From: a virus
Length of the DNA stretch: 39,373 nt
Strand: one strand, 5' to 3'
Virus record (IMG/VR): IMGVR_UViG_3300021959_000129
Location: 1 to 39,373 of that record
A program made the translations under genes and the position numbers. Below the pieces are notes generated by a model. The model did not search any database. It was not told where the DNA came from and saw only the letters and a program-made list of their open reading frames with translations. Below are positions 30,301-35,998 of this stretch, piece after piece (the stretch's first letter is position 1; each line of letters begins with the position of its first letter).

Positions 30301-30587
30301 AAATTTAATAACAAATTGTGATTTCCACTTCCACCGCTTGGGACAGAAACAGACATTCCTCCTATCACTCTTACTCTAGAACCCCCTTGTTGCGCAGTTC
30401 TTTGAACATCAGTACCTGTAAATAAATTTATCCACTCTCCATCTTCTTTAATATAGCTTTCAGTAATATTGTTTCGTTTTACATATACAATATCTCCATC
30501 TCTACCACTATCATTGTCAGGAATATCTTCTCTAAATTTAGGTTTAGATTGAGCTAAATGTCTAAGTTGTCTCTCTCTACTTGACAC
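27357..30587 (-). CDS. Tail fibre with S74 self-cleaving chaperone end
   Basis: The 1076-residue protein starts at a GTG. Its N-terminus (RERQLRHLAQSKPKFREDIP, then GDIVYVK) looks like a tail-attachment module. A long beta-rich fibre body of Gly, Asn, Ser and Thr repeats follows. The C-terminal 95 residues carry the S74 intramolecular chaperone: SDIRLKKDIE with Ser984-Asp985 at the expected cleavage site, and GFIAQEVEEVLP. Such chaperones fold the trimer and are then cut off. The fibre likely recognises the host surface. The stop overlaps the next gene. Confidence 0.85.
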   Translation of the reverse strand: MSSRERQLRHLAQSKPKFREDIPDNDSGRDGDIVYVKRNNITESYIKEDGEWINLFTGTDVQRTAQQGGSRVRVIGGMSVSVPSGGSGNHNLLLNLDDDDHPHYVHNIAARTITANHTFSGNPIFSGNASFTGQPTFSNIDINGGDIASTVVINKSPEVSFNSGDVQGSLVLSNLGNATGSLTIQADAVESSMIADNAVTLTTQTTGNYMVNVTGNSQVSVNHSQGEGSTASLSIVSNSIGNTQLEYNTGQHLTTSSNVQFGNISGSAITGITLNTGHGANELYPMNQAVRTTDNVQFGDIVVSGDDISSDPYSSGFAGSGWKIDNTSTAEFKDLILRGTLTVYELLIQQVRATNGNVFITSSAKVESSNSLSAINDDGTITFEEPQNNLCPFVANDIIMMQQVKPGAAASGANIIKKLVYKVSSVSNNVATVTNIGYNNSSFPEAGDEFVRIGNTSVATRQGSIYLTSDDSNAPFIDIKDGIASYNDWNDATKTKVRVGKLDGITDTDAGLNGSQSDLYGLYGEDVYLKGHIYATSGEIGGISINSGTLTITASDISDVDSYATNQDKQKLTDLLNDSPSGSGFFLDANRLGYYANGAFKTYMDRNGDFALISTGAGNNTLTWDSSTGVLNITGDITVSNPGDFAPTDAEANDSAQDNPTTYSFGGSGGFTLTTNGTPSTGLNITSEFMGYYNNGWKTMMKNNGDFFLGGTTGSLVWTHASNTLAIKGSLTAEQDAQNKVEILPNDSSNATLTVKRNNVDIFEVGSSTQAFEYDDFIVANSAPVWNGGTGNLSAATDVVYAKRLWSEDQITNNIIANRFFKVDSTDATKTNFYTKIVDNNLQAQAVNSTPITSVFSLNKSYSNNFGTDKYIKQSMLFDTQIDSATGASNIRFTDNSGAGTSIYQFQTIVKDTLSGDNYADGALCLMGLDVDVSNLNSLDRDDFVFIQAKNGSTKKFQVQHDGDVVSAGNITAFGASGNFLNVSDIRLKKDIERLKNSSELVMQLKPSTYKWKEDNLEDVGFIAQEVEEVLPNVVHVTPGFIGDDEKVKTVSYIKIIPYLVDTIQELTKRIEELEK

Positions 30588-31761
30588 TTTTAGTCCTATA
30601 TACTATAGTTATATCGTTAATTTCTATATCGCTAACGACACCGCTAGAACCTTGTTCTAATCTTACAGCAAAAGACTTTACATTATTGGCATTACCATCT
30701 GTTAACATTTCTATTTCAGTCCAAGTTGAACTTCCAGGTAAAGGAGCGCTACTAGTTATATTAACTCCATCAACATCTTTAAATACTCCATCAAAATTTC
30801 CACCATTAATTGAAAATTTAGGTACTATGTTAGTAGGGTCAGTTCCTTTTAAAGTAATATACACTTTGGTTACTTTTTTGTTAGCTTGTGTTCCAAAATT
30901 AAAATTTTTCGTTTGTACTATAAATGGAGTTATTACAGTAGTATTAGGTCCAACAACTGGTGTCCAAGGCGATATAGTTGTTTTGTTGTCAAGATTTTCA
31001 TATCCAAACGCTAAACGACCATCCCAAATATTTACAAAATTTGTTTTTTGTTTATTAGGAGCTCTTCCTCCTCCTTCTACCCAAGAAGTTGTAGTCATAT
31101 CATAAACCATAACATCGTCTCCATTAGTAACATCTTCAAATAATACTAATTGTTTTTCAGCTGGAGAATACCCTATTATAGTTTCGTGAGAGTCGTTATA
31201 AAAAGCATCCCATTTACTTTTAGATATAGTTCGAATGCCTTTATTTATAAACAAATCTCTAACTTGTCTTCCGTCATAAAAATAAACTCCATGAGAATTA
31301 CACCACGCTACACCATAATCAGTTTCACACACTTGATTAGGATGAGATACGCCTTTGTATTTATGCGTAGATTCTAAATATTCTGATTGACCGCTAACAT
31401 TAATAATGTGCAACGTGTTTTGTTTGTATTGTAACAATCTATCAGCATATCCTATCAATCTTACAATTTCTTCTCCGTCTCCTACTGCTACATCAATTCT
31501 TCTATCTAATGTAAATATATCAAATTTATTAGATTTAGATTTAAATATACTATCAGTAAAAATATGAGAAGTATTGTCTTTATCTATAAGTTTAACATTT
31601 CCAATATATGCTCTTCTATTAATTAAAGCGCTTGTTTTCCATTGAATTTTTTTAATCATATTTCTATCTATATATTTACGATTTTGCACAGGAGGAAATA
31701 CAAACAAATTACCTAAATGATATTTACCTGGATTCATTAATGCTGTTCTATTATTTGGCAT
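30577..31761 (-). CDS. Tail protein, C-terminal half
   Basis: The 394-residue protein has the pattern of the second half of a beta-propeller-like tail protein seen in short-tailed phages: RAYIGNVKL, then IVRLIGYADRLLQYKQNTLHIIN, and KGVSHPNQVCETDYGVAWCNSHGVYFYDGR. In relatives I recall, these blocks follow the GFHGGINDHSDP start within one longer protein. Here that start is in the 482-residue gene at 32189-33637, with the nucleotidyltransferase gene in between. It overlaps the fibre gene by 11 bases. The family resemblance is from memory and needs checking. Confidence 0.6.
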   Translation of the reverse strand: MPNNRTALMNPGKYHLGNLFVFPPVQNRKYIDRNMIKKIQWKTSALINRRAYIGNVKLIDKDNTSHIFTDSIFKSKSNKFDIFTLDRRIDVAVGDGEEIVRLIGYADRLLQYKQNTLHIINVSGQSEYLESTHKYKGVSHPNQVCETDYGVAWCNSHGVYFYDGRQVRDLFINKGIRTISKSKWDAFYNDSHETIIGYSPAEKQLVLFEDVTNGDDVMVYDMTTTSWVEGGGRAPNKQKTNFVNIWDGRLAFGYENLDNKTTISPWTPVVGPNTTVITPFIVQTKNFNFGTQANKKVTKVYITLKGTDPTNIVPKFSINGGNFDGVFKDVDGVNITSSAPLPGSSTWTEIEMLTDGNANNVKSFAVRLEQGSSGVVSDIEINDITIVYRTKSVK

Positions 31762-32192
31762 TATAACTCTCTCACTATATATTTAGAATTACCCAATCCT
31801 TTAGATTGCTGTTTATCTCCTATTACTTTTCTATGCTTTACCCATAAATTATCAAACAATTTTTTAGCTTTATCTATATTAGGAATTTGTTCAGCATAAA
31901 AATATCGTGGAACTTCTAAATCTTTAATCTTAGAAATTTCAGGACCACTTAAATCTAATAATTTTTTAATTGTTGGGAATATGTGCGCATCTACATATTT
32001 ACCATCTTCAGCTATTTGATTGTGAAATATCTCTAAAACACTTTCCCATTCTGCGGTAATATATTTACTTGGAGGCAAAATTTGTATATCATAATCTCTA
32101 AAATCTTTTTCGTTTCTTACCCAACTACCTACGCCGTAATATTTAAATTTCGGGAAAGATTGTTTGGCTTTTTTTATTAATTTTTCTATCAT
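31761..32192 (-). CDS. Minimal nucleotidyltransferase-like protein
   Basis: The 143-residue protein has the pol-beta nucleotidyltransferase signature: Gly22-Ser23 in YYGVGSWVRNEKDFRDYDIQI, Asp33 and Asp35 as the D-x-D pair, and Asp68 in KYVDAHIF as the third metal ligand. It is the size of MNT-type minimal transferases, which move a nucleotide onto protein or small-molecule targets. No HEPN partner gene is nearby. It overlaps both neighbours (one base and four bases) and sits between the two halves of a tail protein. The function is unknown; modification of a virion or host component is possible. Confidence 0.65.
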   Translation of the reverse strand: MIEKLIKKAKQSFPKFKYYGVGSWVRNEKDFRDYDIQILPPSKYITAEWESVLEIFHNQIAEDGKYVDAHIFPTIKKLLDLSGPEISKIKDLEVPRYFYAEQIPNIDKAKKLFDNLWVKHRKVIGDKQQSKGLGNSKYIVREL

Positions 32193-33637
32193 GAGCTATT
32201 TGAATCCGAGTATGTTGGAGGAGGTTCAGTTCCTACGTCTGTTACTGTAATAGTTACTTTATCACTAGCGGCTATTACAGATAAATTTTCGTCTAATAAT
32301 TCTACCATAAATTCTCTTGTTCCAGCTCCGCCAGTATTAATAGGTATATTGTAAGTTGCATTAGAGTCTAAAGGAATACCTTCGCTGTTCCCAACTGCAT
32401 TTAAATATACTGGAGATATAAAACCACCCCAAGCTCTTAAAAATCCTATTCTACCAGTAAAACCATTAGCGTTATTTGTTATAGTTGCTTTTAATAAAGC
32501 GTTTTGATATGAAGCTACTTGACCAGAAGGAACTGTAATTCCGTCTACATCTAATCCTACTAACGTTCCACTATCATCGGCTTTGTGTAAATTTAAATCA
32601 TTTCCGCTTTTAATGTTTAAAGTTCCAGAAAATATACCATAAGTAGGGTGGTCTGTTGTATTATATTCGCCCCAATAATATTTATCTCCTTCTAACAAAT
32701 CAGTGTATTGTAATAACACCCAATCGTCATTAGCGTCTCTTCTAAAATACCAATTAATTCCTATTATTCTATCATCCATTAACGGATGCGCTGAATTGTC
32801 TGATAATTCAGTAAATTCTGCATTTACTCCAGTACCAAACCAACTTTGAGTTCCTAAAGATACATATACTTGAAACGATACTTGATTGTCGTAAAAATTA
32901 ATACCTTGTTGCATAACGCTTATAGGTCCTTCTTGATTTCCTTTAAACATAGGAGTAGCTGCAAACTGATAATTACCATTCCAATCTCCGTCATCGTTTT
33001 TCCAATACGCTAAACATATATGTCCATCAGTTCCTAAAGCAACATTAGTTATATTGCTTGTTCCTGGATTAGCAGAACCAGCATCAAATGTTGTTAAAGT
33101 TACAGATAAATCATCAAAACTTTTTAATTGTTGTTTTGTATCAACCCATTTATTAATAGTTAAATAATCATCTTTGTTAGCATTATATTGAAATAATTTG
33201 CTATCTACAAAAGCTCTCCACATTGTGTCGTTTGTAAACGTGCTATCTGAGACTCTTAATGCCCCATTAGCGACAAGATAATTTGGTTTTGCACCACTAC
33301 CTAAGGTAAAGCTATCTGTGGCTCCATTGTCTCTTGTTACTAAATATATTTTATTGTCATCTACATGATAATAAGTTAGCCAATCTTCAGTTCCTAAATT
33401 ACCATTTGAATCGTGGTCTGTAGAATAATAAAAAAGCCCATATCCTTTTTGCAAATCATAATCTTTTTGAGAAACTATAGCACTACCGCTTGTATCTCCT
33501 AAGCCAACTATTCTACCAACTTTAGAAACGTCTACTCCAGTAGCTTCAACTAGCTCAATATCTTGAATATCTTTTGGGTCTGAATGGTCGTTTATTCCGC
33601 CGTGGAATCCTAATAATTTTTGTTCTTTTTTAGGCAC
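32189..33637 (-). CDS. Tail protein, N-terminal half
   Basis: The 482-residue protein starts at a GTG with AAGGT upstream. Its opening, KLLGFHGGINDHSDPKDIQDIELVEATGVDVSKVGRIVGLG, is the start of a tail/stopper-type protein of short-tailed phages. A beta-rich body with Trp and Asp follows, and a Ser/Pro-rich end (TEPPPTYSDSNSS). The C-terminal 120 residues read like an Ig-like or fibronectin-like beta domain. It probably lies in the tail tube or hub with the 394-residue protein. It overlaps the nucleotidyltransferase gene by four bases and the holin by eight. Confidence 0.6.
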   Translation of the reverse strand: MPKKEQKLLGFHGGINDHSDPKDIQDIELVEATGVDVSKVGRIVGLGDTSGSAIVSQKDYDLQKGYGLFYYSTDHDSNGNLGTEDWLTYYHVDDNKIYLVTRDNGATDSFTLGSGAKPNYLVANGALRVSDSTFTNDTMWRAFVDSKLFQYNANKDDYLTINKWVDTKQQLKSFDDLSVTLTTFDAGSANPGTSNITNVALGTDGHICLAYWKNDDGDWNGNYQFAATPMFKGNQEGPISVMQQGINFYDNQVSFQVYVSLGTQSWFGTGVNAEFTELSDNSAHPLMDDRIIGINWYFRRDANDDWVLLQYTDLLEGDKYYWGEYNTTDHPTYGIFSGTLNIKSGNDLNLHKADDSGTLVGLDVDGITVPSGQVASYQNALLKATITNNANGFTGRIGFLRAWGGFISPVYLNAVGNSEGIPLDSNATYNIPINTGGAGTREFMVELLDENLSVIAASDKVTITVTDVGTEPPPTYSDSNSS

Positions 33638-34001
33638 TTTTCTTTACCTTCTCAAAACTGCGCATTCCCCCAAGACCGAGCATTCCGAGAAGTACTGTTG
33701 TAAGAGTACCCATATCAAAGGTTGGTAATGCAATTTCATTTCCAAAACTATATAACACGAATGTTAATAGAGGTTGCAATATAAAATGATACCCTAATGC
33801 TGTGGCACATATCCAGCCCGTAAAGGGTCTCCATCCCGCAACAAAGATACTTGTATGACCAGCTTCTACTTTATTGACTTCCATTTGTGCTTTATTAATT
33901 TCTGCAATTAACTCAGCTTTCTCCTGTTTGTCTAAAGTAAACTTGTCTACATGACCTGCAACCTTATCAATAATACCAGCAACTACATTTAATTTAGGCA
34001 T
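33630..34001 (-). CDS. Holin (GTA-type 3-TM family)
   Basis: The 123-residue protein opens with a charged helical region and then has AGWRPFTGWICATALGYHFILQPLL, with further hydrophobic segments (LTFVLYSF and LTTVLLGMLGLGG) and the end MRSFEKVKK. This is the pattern of the gene-transfer-agent 3-TM holin family. It would form pores in the inner membrane at the end of infection so that a cell-wall enzyme can act. The ATG overlaps the stop of the 52-residue membrane gene (TAATG). No endolysin is visible near it. Confidence 0.85.
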   Translation of the reverse strand: MPKLNVVAGIIDKVAGHVDKFTLDKQEKAELIAEINKAQMEVNKVEAGHTSIFVAGWRPFTGWICATALGYHFILQPLLTFVLYSFGNEIALPTFDMGTLTTVLLGMLGLGGMRSFEKVKKSA

Positions 34002-34159
34002 TATTTTTTACCTTTTCTTTTTTTCTTTGCTTTTACAACTTTTTTTTTAAGTTTTAAAAAACTATAACATTTTACACATTTGTCTTTAATATCATCAGCG
34101 CAAAATAGTGCATAATGTAAACTAAATCCTAAAATAAAACCTATTATAAATCCTACCAT
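34001..34159 (-). CDS. Tiny membrane protein with basic tail, 52 residues
   Basis: A start at 34159 is preferred because GGGAG (34165-34169) lies five bases upstream; a longer in-frame ATG at 34171 overlaps the stop of the thioredoxin-like gene. The protein has one hydrophobic span (about residues 2-21, GFIIGFILGFSLHYALF), a Cys-x2-Cys pair (28-31) and a very basic C-terminus (Lys/Arg run). It is coupled to the holin start by a one-base overlap. It may be a second holin or a regulator of lysis timing. No family is recognised. Confidence 0.65.
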   Translation of the reverse strand: MVGFIIGFILGFSLHYALFCADDIKDKCVKCYSFLKLKKKVVKAKKKRKGKK

Positions 34160-34170
34160 ATTATCTCCCA

Positions 34171-34554
34171 TTATTGTATTTCCTTTTTAATCTTATCAAA
34201 AACTTCACGTTCATCAAACTTCATACTAATACTAGGTTCATAACGCATTACTTCTTTTCCTTCTTTTAAAATAATAATAGTAGGAACTATTTTAATATTC
34301 CATTCTTTTTGTATTACCAAACCTATAGTTTTATTAGTTAAATCTATTTCACCTACATAGCAAATTTCAGCTAGCTTCTCTACCTTTACTCTATTCTGAT
34401 AATTCCAACCCGCATTAACTTGTACTACTGCACACTTTTGTATATTTAGTGCTTGTATTTGCGCAAAACTATCTAAGTTGACTGATTGTGAGTGCAGCCA
34501 AGATAGCGACGAGCAAAGCGTTAATACCAAGTATGATATAAATTTGTTGTTCAT
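34171..34554 (-). CDS. Exported thioredoxin-like protein without active cysteines
   Basis: The 127-residue protein starts with a signal peptide (NKFISYLVLTLCSSLSWLHSQ, cleavage near residue 23). The rest follows the thioredoxin fold: CAVVQVNAGWNYQNRVKVEKL, then VGEIDL, and EWNIKIVPTIIILKEGKEV with the cis-proline at Pro91. The CxxC site is replaced by Asn51-Tyr-Gln-Asn54, so it cannot do the usual disulfide chemistry. It is probably exported to the periplasm, where it may bind a partner as a scaffold. It lies beside the holin cluster, so a role in lysis or superinfection control is possible. The next gene begins at its stop. Confidence 0.7.
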   Translation of the reverse strand: MNNKFISYLVLTLCSSLSWLHSQSVNLDSFAQIQALNIQKCAVVQVNAGWNYQNRVKVEKLAEICYVGEIDLTNKTIGLVIQKEWNIKIVPTIIILKEGKEVMRYEPSISMKFDEREVFDKIKKEIQ

Positions 34555-34566
34555 TTGAAAACCTCA

Positions 34567-34863
34567 TTAGTTCTTATTCATGTCTAGTAGTGTTTCTTGA
34601 ATCATTCTCGTGTCATCTTTAACAGAATCTACTTTATCTTCAAGTTTATCTACTTTTTCTTCTGTGTTTAGTATTGAATCACGTATCATCTGGTCTTTTA
34701 AATCATATTCCATACGTGAAACCTCTGGTTCTGGTAATTCTTTAGCCAGCTCTATTTCTGCTTGTAATGAATACCACATAGCAATTATCATACCTATGGT
34801 AACGACTATACTGATTCCAGTTTCTATAGATAATGTAAATTTAGTGTCTTTACCGACTTCCAT
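34567..34863 (-). CDS. Membrane-anchored coiled-coil protein, 98 residues
   Basis: One hydrophobic segment (about residues 14-31, TGISIVVTIGMIIAMWYSL) is followed by an acidic coiled coil to the end, with repeated Glu/Asp/Lys/Val spacing. This layout recalls inner-membrane spanins or holin partners, but no outer-membrane lipoprotein partner is visible. GGGGA precedes the start. It sits between the small 54-residue gene and the thioredoxin-like gene, inside a likely lysis cluster. Confidence 0.6.
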   Translation of the reverse strand: MEVGKDTKFTLSIETGISIVVTIGMIIAMWYSLQAEIELAKELPEPEVSRMEYDLKDQMIRDSILNTEEKVDKLEDKVDSVKDDTRMIQETLLDMNKN

Positions 34864-34894
34864 TGTATTCCCCTATTATTTCAAATTAAAGTAA

Positions 34895-34910
34895 GGGGGA
34901 TTTCTCCCCC
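34895..34910 (-). terminator. GAAA-loop hairpin, possible weak terminator
   Basis: On the minus strand a 6-bp GGGGGA/TCCCCC stem with a GAAA tetraloop follows the 54-residue gene. The bases after it (TTACTTTAATTTG) form only a broken T tract, so termination would be partial; a stabilising or processing hairpin is the other reading. It sits in a 55-base gap, while most of its neighbours overlap. Confidence 0.4.
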
Positions 34911-34918
34911 CTCCCTTT

Positions 34919-35083
34919 CTACTTTTCTTCTTTAGGAAGAGGTGGTACAACTTTAAATCCTTGTTCTTTCAAACCAGAAATATAATTGTGCATACCACGT
35001 AATTCAGCTATTTGAGCTTCAATAGACTTTAGAGTGTCATCTAAATTCATTTCTTGTTGTTGCTCTATTTTTTCTTTAGCCAT
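34919..35083 (-). CDS. Hypothetical protein, 54 residues
   Basis: ATG at 35083 has AAGGAG just upstream and the stop is TAG at 34919. The protein begins with a Gln/Glu-rich segment, then a helix with Ala, Leu, Glu and Ile (about residues 15-42) and a Pro-rich basic end (VVPPLPKEEK). It is likely a small soluble coiled-coil protein. I do not recognise the family. It lies at the head of the lysis-like cluster. Confidence 0.6.
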   Translation of the reverse strand: MAKEKIEQQQEMNLDDTLKSIEAQIAELRGMHNYISGLKEQGFKVVPPLPKEEK

Positions 35084-35118
35084 TTTATTTCTCCTTATTT
35101 ACTATTAATAGTTACATG

Positions 35119-35147
35119 AATTTATAAAATAAATATATGTTTATCAA
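35119..35147 (-). promoter_or_regulatory. Weak promoter-like pair in the gap 35084-35152
   Basis: On the minus strand TTGATA (35147-35142) is followed after 17 bases by TAAATT (35124-35119); an alternative TATAAA lies at a 15-base spacing. The match is poorer than the one before the ejection genes. It would serve the lysis-like cluster that follows. The gap itself is very AT-rich, which raises the chance of a false match. Confidence 0.25.
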
Positions 35148-35152
35148 ACACT

Positions 35153-35743
35153 TTATGGTAAAGGCGGTCCTGGAGCACCAAAGCTAATTGTTACATCACA
35201 ATCATTGTTTGTTACACCATTATTTGTAAAACTCAATGTAACAGTACCAGTACCGTCTTTATTAGGCTGGTGTATACATTTAAATCTGCAATATAAAGTT
35301 CCAGATGTATGTGCTATAGTTTCTGGTAAATTGAAAAAACTTGCTCCAGTTCCTGGGTCGCCACTTGTTGAAAAAGCTCCCTGAAATGTTATTACTGGAC
35401 TACCAGTAGTTGTTCTACTAATAGTTGTATTTCCACTTCCACCAGTTAAACTAATAGTTTTTAAACCAGATATTTGAGTACCACCATCTACCCCAGACAA
35501 TGTAAAGTCTGCTGGAACACTACTCCAAGATGTACTTGCCAAGTCGTGGTCATAACTATAAAATTCACTCATAGCGTGTGGAGTAGAACCATCTGGTCTA
35601 TTTGCACTTGCATTAGCAGTATTAATAGTTATAGTAGTTCCATCTGACATATTCTTTAAACTTGTATTAGCAGTAGTACCAGTTCTACCAGTTTCTACAT
35701 TAATGTCATTAAGACTAATTTGTCCTGATGCTGATAAAGCCAT
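35153..35743 (-). CDS. Fibre-associated protein, copy 1
   Basis: The 196-residue protein opens MALSASGQISLNDINVETG and has MSEFYSYDHD near residue 60, matching the opening and EFY motif of the 199-residue gene at 26761-27360. The remainder is beta-rich with Thr, Gly, Ser and Asn and a Pro-rich end. It is probably attached to or part of the first fibre, whose gene lies 250 bases upstream. The two copies suggest a repeated fibre module. Confidence 0.65.
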   Translation of the reverse strand: MALSASGQISLNDINVETGRTGTTANTSLKNMSDGTTITINTANASANRPDGSTPHAMSEFYSYDHDLASTSWSSVPADFTLSGVDGGTQISGLKTISLTGGSGNTTISRTTTGSPVITFQGAFSTSGDPGTGASFFNLPETIAHTSGTLYCRFKCIHQPNKDGTGTVTLSFTNNGVTNNDCDVTISFGAPGPPLP

Positions 35744-35746
35744 GTA

Positions 35747-35998
35747 TTACTCAGCGTCTCTTATTGCTATATAGTCTGCTAATTCTGTTTCACACTCAGT
35801 AAGTTGTGATTCTAAATTAGCTTTATGTGATTCGCAATCTGAAATAGCTGAATCAACATCTTTAGTTTCTTCCCAATCTAAAACAGTAACATCATTACCG
35901 TTTGGATTTTTCATAACTCTCGTATGTTTAATTGATACCATTTTTGGTGATTCAACTGATTCTACTGCAGCTTCTGCTGCACTTATTACTTTAGCCAT
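35747..35998 (-). CDS. Fibre-associated small coiled-coil protein, 83 residues
   Basis: The protein has an Ala/Glu/Val N-terminus, a beta-like middle (KMVSIKHTRVMKNPNGNDVTVLDWEE) and a Cys/Glu/Leu coiled coil from about residue 48. It overlaps the fibre gene by eight bases with AGGAG upstream, so it is co-translated with it. Such small proteins next to fibres often help fibre assembly or attach to it. I do not recognise a defined family. Confidence 0.6.
   Translation of the reverse strand: MAKVISAAEAAVESVESPKMVSIKHTRVMKNPNGNDVTVLDWEETKDVDSAISDCESHKANLESQLTECETELADYIAIRDAE

Noticed and set aside
30581-31105. 174-residue plus-strand reading frame opposite the tail gene
   Set aside because: It is a hydrophobic antisense shadow; the minus-strand frame has clear tail-protein blocks.
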